A DNA stretch of 64,000 nucleotides, from contig NC_089438.1 of assembly GCF_026210795.1 (NCBI RefSeq), positions 5,105,501-5,169,500 of the forward strand, written 5' to 3'. The notes under the pieces were generated by a model. That model saw nothing but the letters and a program-made list of their open reading frames with translations, did not search any database and was not told where the DNA came from. Both the position numbers and the translations under genes were made by a program. This document shows positions 23,459 through 34,279 of the stretch, in pieces. Source of the stretch: Rhizophagus irregularis. Its lineage: Eukaryota > Glomeromycota > Glomeromycetes > Glomerales > Glomeraceae. How positions within the stretch are numbered: the stretch's first letter is position 1; each line of letters opens with the position of its first letter.

Positions 23459-23960
23459 CATCAGGAAATTTGTTTAGGCGTAACTTAGTGTAATATTGTG
23501 AAGGTGGTGTAAAATTTCGAAATATTACACTAAAAACGTAATATTACAAAAGTTTACGCTCTTAAATTTGAATAATTAAGAATATCTCGCTATCTACTGA
23601 TCCAATCAAGACGATCTATAGCTCATTGGAATCAGCTCATCAAGACGGATCGAATGGTAGTAAAATCGCATTTCTACAGTTGATAGAACGCTCTATAGTA
23701 TGCAGTAAAGTTTTAAATTAATAGAAAGTCATCTATCAAACGCAAAGATACGATTTTACTACCATTCGATTCGTCTTGATGAGCTGATTCCAATGAGCTA
23801 TAGATCGTCTTGATTGGATCAGTAGATAGCGAGATATTCTTAATTATTCAAATTTAAGAGCGTAAACTTTTGTAATATTACGTTTTTAGTGTAATATTTC
23901 AAAATTTTACACCACCTTTGAAATATTACACTAAATTATGCCTAAACAAATTTCCTGATG
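23459..23960. mobile_element. Foldback element with inverted arms of about 200 bp
   Basis: The left arm from CATCAGGAAATTTGTTTAGG pairs with the right arm ending CCTAAACAAATTTCCTGATG. Pairing extends inward through AATATTACACTAAAAACG and AGATCGTCTTGATTGGATC to the ACTACCATTCGAT word. The unpaired centre is near 23680-23730. I could not find a clear target-site duplication. The inner arms share the dispersed TCGAATGGTAGTAAAATC word with the element at 16131-17327. Confidence 0.75.
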
Positions 23961-25845
23961 TCTTTATAGGTGAACTCAACTATGCCTCAAGAATTTAGTG
24001 AAGATTTATACTGGCATATAATTTACCTTCATGCTGATAGTTTTCAACCATGGATATTGCTAATACGCTGCATATGAGTAATAAAATAAAAAAGAGATAT
24101 AACCGTTGGGCATGTATTCCCAGTAAAAAGTTATTGTTGGATTTTCGTAGAAAAAATGCAATGTTACAATTTTAGTACAATTATGAGCATCCATTTGTAC
24201 AATATTTGTAATTAATTTGTAATAAACTTGTAAGGTTTTCATATAATATTTAAAATAAATTTGTTATAAACTTGTAATGTCTTTATGTAACATTCAAGGG
24301 TAATTTGCTATAAACTTGTAAATTTGTATTTTAAAATTCGCATAATATGTATTATTATTGCAAGTTAGTTATATTTTTATTTTACCATAATGAATTTCTA
24401 TTTAATTTAAAAATATTACTAAAAAGAAATCTCAAATCCGGATATCCTAAAAAAAAATGAGAATATGTAAATATACACTATTAGGATACGTTAAAAATAT
24501 AATTAAAATTAAGTAGAATAAAGTACTTACATTTATTTATTATTGTAATGTGTTTAAATGCTTAAAATTATTCATGTTGCTTTGCATTTGCGAGCGGGAA
24601 ATTTACTGATGAAAAGAAGTCTTTACCAGTTTTTTGGTCTTGTGCATTAAAATAAAGCTAATTTTCAATAAAATGTTTCAGTGCAAAATGTTGGTATATA
24701 AAAATGTTAGCTAAATTGGTAATATTACACACAAGTCAACAATCAAGTCATATGAACATAAAATCATATAGAAGGTAAATAAATGAGTTTATCTTCAATT
24801 TTATTAACATATCTTTTTTCTATGGATGACTTGGAATATGATTACGTGACTAAAACTTCTTCAGTCAACAAGCAATGAAAAGAAGATGATTGTTTAACAT
24901 TCATATTTTTTTAGATATTCAACAATACAAAAGACTTACCACTACACAAGGAGTTATAACAACAATTCTAATAAACTCTAGCGAAATCATTTCTAATTCT
25001 CCTTTATTATAGAATCCATCAATTAAACCATCTTAATTGAGGGGAATAAAATGAGCTAATACTGCTGTTGCCTGGATAATGTTCCTGATGTTATTTTGAA
25101 ATTCCAATATTGCAAGCAAATCATGTTGGTTATCACAGTAATCTTATAATAGAAATATTTTAAGACCTTCTGATAAACTTCGTGCTAATATGATTAAGGA
25201 ATGACATAACATGATGGCTTAGTATTACGACCTAAACAAAGTCAAATTCAGTTAACGTTCTGGAATATTCTAGCAAAGCAGAACTTTATGAATTAAAAAG
25301 TTAAACTAATTGTTTTTCATGTTTGTTAAAAAATATGAACAAAATTTGGTTTATAACCCACCTTACCATTGCAAACTCCAATCAACTGATCAAAGGAACT
25401 TGGTCAGTTATAAAAGGTTAGTTGCTAGAACACTGTCTTAATTCTAATTTTTTTGCTTGTCATATACTTTTAAGGAAAGTCTACTAATGTGGATTATTTG
25501 GTGTTGCAAAATTGTACTTATTCGTGTATTATAATACTATTATAATATGTTCTCTCTTGTATATTTAATAAACGTGAATACATAGTTGAAAGGGTATTTA
25601 GTCTTTCTATCCAAAGTTCCATCATATTAATATCACTACTATCAAGAGAGTTTCTTGAACCTTGTATTATTGTATATGTTCTATGTAAGCATTGGACATT
25701 TTTCATGTATGTTATTGATCACTTTATAATAGTAATACACAAATTTTGGTCACTTTATAATTAGTGATATACAAAATTTTGATCACATTATTATAAAAGA
25801 TATGTGAAAAAGGTCTCAGTTGCTTTACGTCATACATATCCAATA
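23961..25845. other. No supported gene; possible exon relics
   Basis: AT-rich sequence. On the minus strand 25706-25518 gives a frame with MMELWIERLNTL that reads like a genuine peptide, and 25140-24950 gives scattered peptide-like pieces, but stops interrupt and no domain is recognised. Words with ATAAACTTGTAA recur near 24220-24330. Confidence 0.3.
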
Positions 25846-26094
25846 TAGTACCCTAGCCATGGCGAAAAAAAAGTGACTGACACGTGACTTTTGGCCCGCA
25901 TTACGGCGTTATGCACTAACACGTGAAAATAACCGGTGAAGAATAAGGGGTGACGAATAAGTTTTTACCTACTCAAAAAAAACTAAGTCCCTCAGATAAA
26001 TATAAAAAGTGGAAATGCGGTGGGCGTGACGGTTGTGATGAATAAAATGCAGTCACGTGTCAGTCACTTTTTTTTCGCCATGGCTAGGGTTGTA
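25846..26094. mobile_element. MULE-like MITE, copy 1 (249 bp)
   Basis: The ends are TAGTACCCTAGCCATGGCG and the complement of CGCCATGGCTAGGGTTGTA, continued inward by AAAAAAAGTGACTGACACG, for a terminal inverted repeat of about 45 bp. The flanking duplication is TATCCAATA (25837-25845 and 26095-26103), 9 bp, typical of Mutator-like elements. The same element in the opposite orientation lies at 63459-63708. Confidence 0.85.
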
Positions 26095-26422
26095 TATCCA
26101 ATAACAATTACTTATCGTATAGCAAATTCTTCAAATTGCTGTTCCTCTGTTCCTCAATAGTGGAAAAATTTGACGCCATGTTGGCCACAAATTGCTTTAT
26201 TTAAATTGCAGATCATTTTCCATGTGAGTAAAACACGTTAAATTAGTTTTGCATTCTTTTTGTTATGGTTTAGTTAAATTTAAATAAAATTTTTCCGAAT
26301 CTATTAATATCACAAAATCAAGGGAATAGATATAAAATATGTAAATATCAAGACTTCATTCATATTTTTTGTTATTTTAATTTATAAATTAATTTATTAA
26401 CTATTTTCTTAAAATTTAATAG

Positions 26423-26917
26423 TAGAAAAATGTGAATTTTTAATGCTGGAGGATCTATATATATTGATATTGGTAAATGTATGATTGAGAAAGCTGAAAA
26501 AGCAGGGAAACTCAAACTAGAATATACAATTATTGGGCCAACTTCTGAAAATACTGCATTAGCAGCTGTTGTAAAAGGATATCAAACTATTTATTACCAC
26601 TTGGAGCAGAAATTGTCCATTAACCAACTGAAGCAACATCAAATTTACCCGAATCTCATATTGGAGTTGCTAAACGGAGATTCCTAATTTTGCGATTTTG
26701 AATTAATATTCTAATCCATTTAATCCTATAGCTCATTATGATCATACAGCTGAAGAAATATTAAGTTCTTGTGCGTATTTATAGCACAATTACAGGAGTG
26801 GATAGGAAATTGAAAGAGAAATGGCCTAATATTCAAATTATAAGCATAGACCCTAATGGATCAGTTCTCGCAAATAGGGATTCATCAGTTGGACCATATC
26901 TAGTTAATAATAATTAA
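26423..26917 (+). pseudogene. Cystathionine beta-synthase relic
   Basis: After an intron-like acceptor (TTTAATAG, ending 26422) comes a degraded PLP-fold segment: EKCEF, a one-base shift, NAGGS, then [39 protein letters not shown] matches the substrate-loop region of the family with a short deletion. Later fragments read NPFNPIAHYDHTAEEIL and TGVDRKLKEKWPNIQII. The Lys that binds the cofactor in the GGSxKDR motif is missing, the glycine-rich loop is deleted and several stops occur. The retained acceptor suggests a DNA-level duplication and not a retrocopy. It is not functional. Confidence 0.7.
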
Positions 26918-27455
26918 GAAGTGATAACAAAAACGCAGGTCATCATAGTAATTAGTAAATATGATAAAAAAATGAATGAAACAAAGAATAATGTTAGAGG
27001 ATTATGTCAATAAAAGGTTATATAAAGGATCGAAAATGGGATAAAGCTATTATAAATATAGTCTGAGGGTTTAAATAATTATTTAATTATGAACAATAAT
27101 GAAAGAAAGTGTTAAAAAAGGTGTTATAGTGTTGATTGAAAGGAATGAGAAATGGGCAAATAATGTAAATCAAATATGATCGCAAGATCATGGTGTCTGA
27201 AATAATGGATTAGTATGGATAGAATATTAGAACATGCAATAGAACATTTAAATTGTTTAAAAGACTTAGTTGTTTAAGTAGGATGATGGCGAGTGGGATG
27301 ATTGAATTAACCGAATAGTTACAGTATACGTTGATATCGGTCACATGATTTACTGATCTCCATATTATTGTTTTTTTTTTAAATAACGGTCATTGAATTT
27401 ATATATTTATTTTTTATTAAATTATTTTGTTCTGTTATTATTTTTTTTTTATAAA
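26918..27455. other. Relic sequence, no gene supported
   Basis: Short peptide-like stretches (for example near 27230-27280) lie between stops. They may be further exons of the dead gene upstream, but I cannot align them. Confidence 0.3.
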
Positions 27456-27459
27456 ACTA

Positions 27460-28030
27460 CTTTGTAAGTTGAATTTAAGGAAAATTTTTTTTTTTTGAAT
27501 TGGGAATGCTATTAATGTTCCCTTTTCTTTTTTTCTTTAGGTACACCTCTTGGACGTTAACTGTACTTTGGAATTGTAAATATACTGGGAGTGGGAATTA
27601 ATTTTTTATTGGGAATATTACTAATGCCCTTTTCTATGTTTCTTTAGATACGCCTCGCAGAAGTCAAACTTCAGACTGGGACTTATGGATTGGGAATGGA
27701 AATTGATTTTTTTTTTGAATTGGGAACGCTATTAACGTTCCCTTTTCTTTTTTTTTCTTTAGATATACCTCTTGGACGTGAACTTCAACTTCTTGGATAC
27801 TGGTACTTTGAAATTGTATGTTGAATGGGAAGGGAGAATTTTTTTTTAATTGGGAACGTTACTGATGTTCCTTTTCATTTTTTTCTCTAGAAATGACTCC
27901 TGGATTTGGAATTTTGGGAATTGTAAGTAGGGATGAGTTTAACGAAGTTTTTATCTTGGTTTTGAATATTACTATTACTGATGTTCTTTTTATTTGTTTG
28001 TAGAACAGCCATGGCTTCTCAAAGTAATGT
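27460..28030 (+). repeat. Structured intron-like array D
   Basis: Four exon-like islands follow TTTCTTTAG-type ends (near 27540, 27648, 27762 and 27891), of the form TACACCTCTTGGACGT. Before each acceptor is an inverted repeat: GGGAACG (27722-27728), loop CTATTAA, CGTTCCC (27736-27742) is perfect, and GGGAATG..TGTTCCC near 27502 keeps pairing with two wobble pairs. The exon-like parts are longer and more diverged than in array C. Confidence 0.55.
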
Positions 28031-28561
28031 GAGAGGGGGATATTATAATTTTTTAATATAAGATCGTTTAATAATGTTCATTTCAATTTTTATTAATTTC
28101 GGCATTATCTTTATGGGTTGGATCAGGGTGTGATCTATGTTGTGGTACATATTCTTGTCAATTAATAATGGAAAGTAAATAAAAAATATTTACATTTATA
28201 AGTTTATCCAATTTTAACAAAATTTGTTAGAAAAATATGAAATTTATTTCTGTGCACTATTTCATGTAATTTGATGATATCTACATGTATTAACCTAATT
28301 ATTATTAAGAAACAAAAGAAACAATCTGAATAATGCTCAAAAATTAGGACAAAGGAGTTTAGCAAGGTTATGTTCTTGCTTTTACTTTAAAACTCAGCAG
28401 ACTCCCTCCTAGTTCTACGTTCTAGTGGATTGGTTACATTAACCCAACGGAATGTTACCATTTGTCTTACATTCGGAATATTTGAATTAACATTCTAAAG
28501 GTTAAAATGTTGTATATTAATTTAAATAATTTAAATAATAATTATCTAATGATAAAATTAA
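28031..28561. other. Intergenic
   Basis: AT-rich sequence. A stretch on the minus strand near 28390-28500 is less AT-biased and could be a 3' untranslated region of the broken gene to the right. Confidence 0.35.
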
Positions 28562-30240
28562 TTAAATTATCACCTGATAAGAATCCGTGCTTAACTCTAA
28601 TGCATCAACGGGAATGGCATTCTCAACTGAATTGCCAGAATTAATATTAGATGCTGGTTGAACAAGCGTTCCAGTTGCTGTATTATTAAGCTGTGAACTT
28701 GAAAATTCCAATTCATTATTAATTTCATTCTGTAAAATGAAATTACTGTTATAGTTTCTTGAATAAACTGGTTCTGAGAAACCTTCATGATTTATAAATC
28801 CACTACGTAAGTCCTCCTCAAAAGTATTGAACCCCTGTGGCGATATTTCATAGTTTTCACAAAAGGTTAAAAGATTCCACATGTAGAAGCATGTGGTGCC
28901 ATAGTTTTACTTCATCTGTATTAAGCTTGACCCACGAAATCTGAAAATATAAAGTAAATAAGTAAATTATTATATTAAATAAATTTAACAAGATATTTCA
29001 TTAAAAAAATATACTTTGATTTTTGGTAATGCTGGAATAATACTAGCACCAGTTGCAAACTTCATAACATTTTTAAGCTCTTCTTCATCCATTGATCTTA
29101 ATAATTCTTTAAATTCTTCATACAATAGTCGATATTGTGGTTTATCATGTGATCGTGCTTGTTGTTCAATGTATTCAGAATCGAATTGATCAATTACGAT
29201 ATCATATGTAATTTTATAGTATAATTCACGAACTATATTATGATATTTGTAATTTTTTAATTTCTAAAAAGAGGAGTTTAATTAATTGTAATTAATCATA
29301 ACTAAAAATATTAATTTAAATATTAGACTTACGTTGATGATATTAAATTTGTTGAATCCTAGTTTGAAATCATCAAGAGCATTTTTCCTAATTGTAATGA
29401 CTTCGTATTTAGCTACATAAGAAGCAGCTTCATTATTATTTAAAGTTTTGATATGATCAATCTAATATTAAATATTAAATAATAATTAAAAAATTATTTT
29501 TATTAATAAATCGTCATATGTTCTAAAAAAAATTATAAAATTAGGTTATAAATTAATTATACTTACATTAATATCACGGTTATTCACCCAAGAATGTAAC
29601 AAATCATTAAAATTAGACTTCTTTTTCTTTAATTGACGAACCAATTTATAGGAAATAGGATTACATTCTTTCAAAATCTTTTCGTGTTCAATTTTTTCAT
29701 CGATCAAATATTGGATATCAACCATTGGGGCCATTGTCCATAATGTAAAATGGTCCAAAATAAAAGTATACCGAGTGTATGGCATTCTGGTGAATTATCA
29801 ATTAATCCATCTGTAAAGTACAGCTGACAATATTTAGCCCATTCAATTAACGACTCTACAATAGTATTTTCATTAATAAAAATGATTGTTATATTATTAT
29901 CAGTATAATATTGATCTTGTAATTTATATTTAAAATGTTTCATTAAATCTTGGAGAGAGCCATTGGTGGTTCAATTATTTCTTCTTCAGTTAAAGAAATG
30001 GTTGAAAAATTATCTGATGAATTATCAGATGACTCAGATAATTCACATAGATTATCAATAACGGGTTTGATATAAACTTTAGATTTGCTCGTCGACGCTC
30101 TATTAAAATTAAATTAAATAAAAATCAATACTCCGTATATAAAACTTTAGAATTTAAATCATCAGTGAAACTTAGCTATCTTATAATAATTACCTTTTGA
30201 TATAATTAAGATCTTTAATACTGTCTGGTTCAAAAGGCAT
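28562..30240 (-). pseudogene. Lineage-specific multi-exon gene, frameshifted
   Basis: A start ATG lies at 30238-30240 with exon 1 to 30194 and an intron to 30100, in frame with a Ser/Asp-rich exon ending MALSKI-stop. Skipping one base near 29950 the frame continues as MKHFKYKLQDQYYTD and EWAKYCQLYFTDGL. A second shift near 29780 leads to YTRYTFILDHFTLWTMAP and KKKSNFNDLLHSWVNNRDIN. Further exons encode YHNIVRELYYKITYD, QYRLLYEEFKELLRSM and NVMKFATGASIIPALPKIK. The last exon shifts near 28885 and runs to a stop at 28562. The FATGASIIP stretch faintly recalls the C-terminal lobe of HECT-type ligases, but this is a guess. At least three frame breaks suggest a dead copy of a multicopy family. Confidence 0.5.
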
Positions 30241-30715
30241 TTCTTCAAGATCAAGAAAAACTTAAAGTTATAACTAAGGTGCTAATTTCAAATTGTCAGA
30301 TAATCGATGAAAAAATTTCTAATGCTTGTTAAATATTACAAAAATTTTCATCAATATTGAATCATATTTAATGAATAAAACATTGCTAAGAAATAATAGT
30401 TTCAAAAATCCATGGTAAGACAAATTTCTTGATTCATTTAAATAAGAAACAAGCAATATAATTCCCAGTTGTACTCATGATTAGTTTGTTAATTCAAAAA
30501 AATACAAAGTATTTAAATTGATTAATTTATAAAGCAAAGAATAAAAAAAGAGGAGAATATAAGTTATGAGAGTTATGATAAATTCACAAAGTTTCTTATT
30601 TGTTGTTGGCAAGCAACCTAGCTACATAATATAAGATTATTGGAAAAGAAAAAAGAAAAGAAAAAAATAACTAAGCTATTGGGAAATTAAAAGGATAATA
30701 TTATTCATATATAGA
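30241..30715. other. Spacer
   Basis: AT-rich, with no gene or recognised repeat. Confidence 0.5.
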
Positions 30716-33658
30716 TTATACGTTGCTTTCAGTAATCCTTCTCAGATTATAATAATTTCTTTTTTCTTCATTCTCGAGTCTCGGTCTAACCCTGCGCTCA
30801 AACGCAGGCAGCTCTTGAATTTGCGAAACTTTACGTTTTTGAAATGGAGCATATGAGAGCCTGCAAATTTTCGCCTTAATTCCCTCATCACTGTCAAAAG
30901 TTACTCTATCATTGAAAGTCACTCTATCTTTGAAATCCTCAGGTGAGCGAAATGGTCGTTTATGCATCAAATCCTCTGGTGAATCTTTTATTGATGTACC
31001 AAAGATATCTGTTATGATATTTGGACATGTGAAGTTTGCGTTGACGGACAATAATTCAAAATCAAATTGGGAGGCGAACAGCCTACCAAAGTGTTGATGA
31101 AAATTGTCTCTGCAAACAACAAGAATATTATCAGGAATAGAAGAACCGAAGGAGTAGGTCGAGTCAGGATCAATCGCTTTTGTCGTGAATATTATAGTAA
31201 TAATCTGTTCCTTCTTAATCTCTTCAGAATCACAGTTCTTTAAGGTAGCTAAATTTTTTCTATGCTCACCTATGATATCAGCTAATTTCAACGGAATCTG
31301 AAAATCTTTTCCCCATATCCACTTATATTGTAAACATAAAATATACCCACAATCATCATCATCTGCACTTACATATCTAACAAATGAATCCCCAAATTTA
31401 GCTGAAGCAGCATTTTTAAATATAATGTCTTCCTTCCAGCTGTAAGGTACTTTGGTATGTTTGCAGCGTAAACCTTCATATGTAATCGGAAACTTGTGCT
31501 CCAGGTACGCAACACCTTTTAGATTTCTAAGTTTGAATTTTAGTGACAAAGTTTTCTCGTTTCCAAATGCACCAGGATAAATTTCATTAAGTTTCGCAGC
31601 CGTCTTTCCTGATGCAAGAAGATTAACTTTAAACATCTCAAAATGTGCAACGAAGGTTTCCCAATGTTGCCATTCCATACTACGTGGATTTGGAATGATT
31701 GCTCCTGAAAGAATAACATCAGCAAGATTAAGTGTTATGTTGTATATATAAATGAAATATATTGGCATAGCAATTAAAAGTTTTCCATCTTCATCTTCCA
31801 GGATTATGTGTTTATCTCTTTCTAGTTCCCCATAAGTTAGTGAATTTACATCATCTTTCAACACTTTATCTGTCCTTTCGATAGAATCACTTTTCAAACA
31901 ATTTTTAAGCAAAGCAAGGGCAAGATCTTTATGTTTTTTAACAAATGTCGTTATATTGTAGCTGAGCAATAAAAAAAAATGTGATTAATACAAGCGACTG
32001 AAAGGATTAATAATTGACGATTATTTTTATTAACATACCTCATGTCTAACCTTGACGCAATTTTGATGAAGAAACCGGATGGATTCCAGGTATGTTTCTT
32101 AAACAAGTCTTCCTTCAAAATTTCATCAAGAATATATTCGATTGCACGTGGGAGACCACGGGCATCATCTAGAATTTTAATAAATGATCGATCAAGAGTC
32201 CACCAGTAATTTGTTTCATTCTCTTTAACTGCGAAATCATTTACAATTTCTATACAAGCACCCATTGAGAGAAGAGGACAATTAATATAGTTGAAACTAA
32301 AGCCTGAGTTGAAACTAAAGCCTGTTGGTCCCTTCAACTTGACAACATCCTGTAATGCTGTTCCAGATAGAAATGTTTGGATAAAATTTCTATTATTCCT
32401 CATATATTGGGCCAACGTGTATAATAACTCCTTGGTAAATCCCTTTATGTTTTCACTTGAAGACTGATCCTCTCTGATCCAACATTTTTCATAATTGAAC
32501 ATTTCTTGAATTTCATCAATATGGAGAAAGATAAATAGAGTTTGATTATCATTTAAATGACGAGACATACGAATGCTCTTAATTACATTGCGAAGGTTTA
32601 CGGTTGACTCAAATTTCCTAAGAGATTCTGTGTTATCCACTTTGAAATAGCGGTAAATATTTTGACGGAAATCATTAAAATCCATTTGATACGATTGATC
32701 ATAAACAAAGAATTTAAAAGCAATACGTAAAGCAATTGCAGAATCAGCAGTCAACTTGAAGTCATATCTATTCAGCCTTACTTCTTTTCCAAAATCAAGG
32801 TAAATTGATAAAAAATCAGGATCGGGAACAGGCCGTTGAGAGCGTGGATCTACTAAAACATCTTTTGGATTGTTTTTTAAATGGTTAAACAATTCAAATC
32901 CATAGCGAGTTTTACCTAGTTTACAATTAGTATTAATTTGATGAATTACAAACATTAAATGTCAATAAAAGCTTTACATATAAAAATGACCTACCAATAC
33001 CAGGAGCTCCACAACAGACAAGAAATTGAAGGGTTGATTTTACAAAAGACTGTGTCGTATAAAAAGATTGTTCAAAATTTTTGGAGATTGACATTATTGC
33101 TGATTCCATATTTCGTTCCTTTAGAGGTATACTACTAGAGAAACCAGGTGATTTGTTACTTGATCTAGCAACGTTTTTTAATATCTTTTTCATGATCAAA
33201 GTTAAAGATTCTATGATAAATTTTAAGAAGCAAAAACAAAATTATTATTTGATATGAAAAAAAAGGTATCAAGTTGGGAGACACTTACCAGCGGCGAGCA
33301 GTTGTACGATGACGTGAATGTTCCCCTGGTTAAGTTCTTTATCTTTAAAATATTCATTAAACTTGTGGGTAGGTTTCAAAAACTTGGCACCAACAACTTT
33401 ATTATTTTCATCTTTAAATTCTTTAAGCTTGTATTCATCGCTTTCAGCGACGTCAACCTTCCAAAGATTTATAGAGTCAGCATCGATTCCTAACTTATTT
33501 TTTTTCCTATCCAAAATAAGGACCTTGAGGTCTGAAATCTTTAAATTATCAATTTCGACTTTAATACGACCAAACTCGGTAACATTAGCAACGTTAATCA
33601 CAAAAGCATCATCAAAAGAAGTATCTTCCAAGAGTAAACAATTTAGTGACGCCGCCAT
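30716..33658 (-). CDS. Crinkler (CRN) family protein with P-loop NTPase and nuclease-like domain
   Basis: The ATG is at 33656-33658. Exons 33289-33658, 32995-33210, 32039-32915 and 30716-31961 join in frame to 902 codons plus stop; all introns are GT-AG and of 76-79 nt. Residues 1 to about 120 form the ubiquitin-like CRN header (SLNCLLLEDTSFDDAFVINV start). The Walker A motif GAPGIGKT (191-198) is created only by splicing at 32994/32916. A Walker B-like stretch FIFLHIDEIQ has acidic residues near 329-330. The C-terminal part has a WE..F, GDS and LQYK series (about 589, 679, 698-701) compatible with a PD-(D/E)xK nuclease fold, then a basic tail. CRN proteins are known as host-directed effectors in oomycetes and are abundant in Rhizophagus. 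No signal peptide is visible. A TATA-like run lies at 33743-33754. Nothing appears broken. Confidence 0.85.
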
Positions 33659-34279
33659 TTTGTAAATAATTCTGTAAAGATGACAAAATGAATTTTTAGA
33701 GAAGAAATATTTTTTAGAGAGAAAGTTTTGAGAAAGTTAGGATATATATATATACTTAAAATTCATCATGAGTAATAATACTTGATCAGGCTTATAATCA
33801 CGATCAGTAAAAAACCTATGCGATGTCATGAGTATTCATCATGAGTATTTATTAAAAAACGGGAATTTGACTAAGTATGAGAAATGTAATGATTTATTAG
33901 GGTGAGACGTCGTTATTTTACTATAATCAGATAAAATTTATTAAACTTTTTTATAATAATTTATTATGAAATAAAACTCAAGACTCTAAAAGTTTCTTGC
34001 GAATATTGTGTACATTTTTCAACTTTCTTTTGGTTGAAAACTGTTCTTAAGAACCATCTCAAAGTAATTGATTTGATATATTTGCTTAAAAGAAAATTTA
34101 AACTAATAAAGCACCAAATTAAAGTTTTACATGATAAAGAGAAATATTTGAACGTAACTTTGTTCTTAAACCATCTATAGATTTGTCATAAAAATTTGAA
34201 GGTAAACCCATGTTTTCATCGTGTGGTGAAACATTTTAAAATGTGTCAATTGTAATATGATGTTATTATAATAGACAAA
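33659..34279. promoter_or_regulatory. Upstream region of the Crinkler gene
   Basis: It contains a TATATATATATA run at 33743-33754, about 85-98 nt before the ATG on the minus strand, and two direct copies of ATTCATCATGAGTA (33761-33774 and 33834-33847). These are candidate promoter elements only. From about 33900 the sequence is AT-rich without features. Confidence 0.35.
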
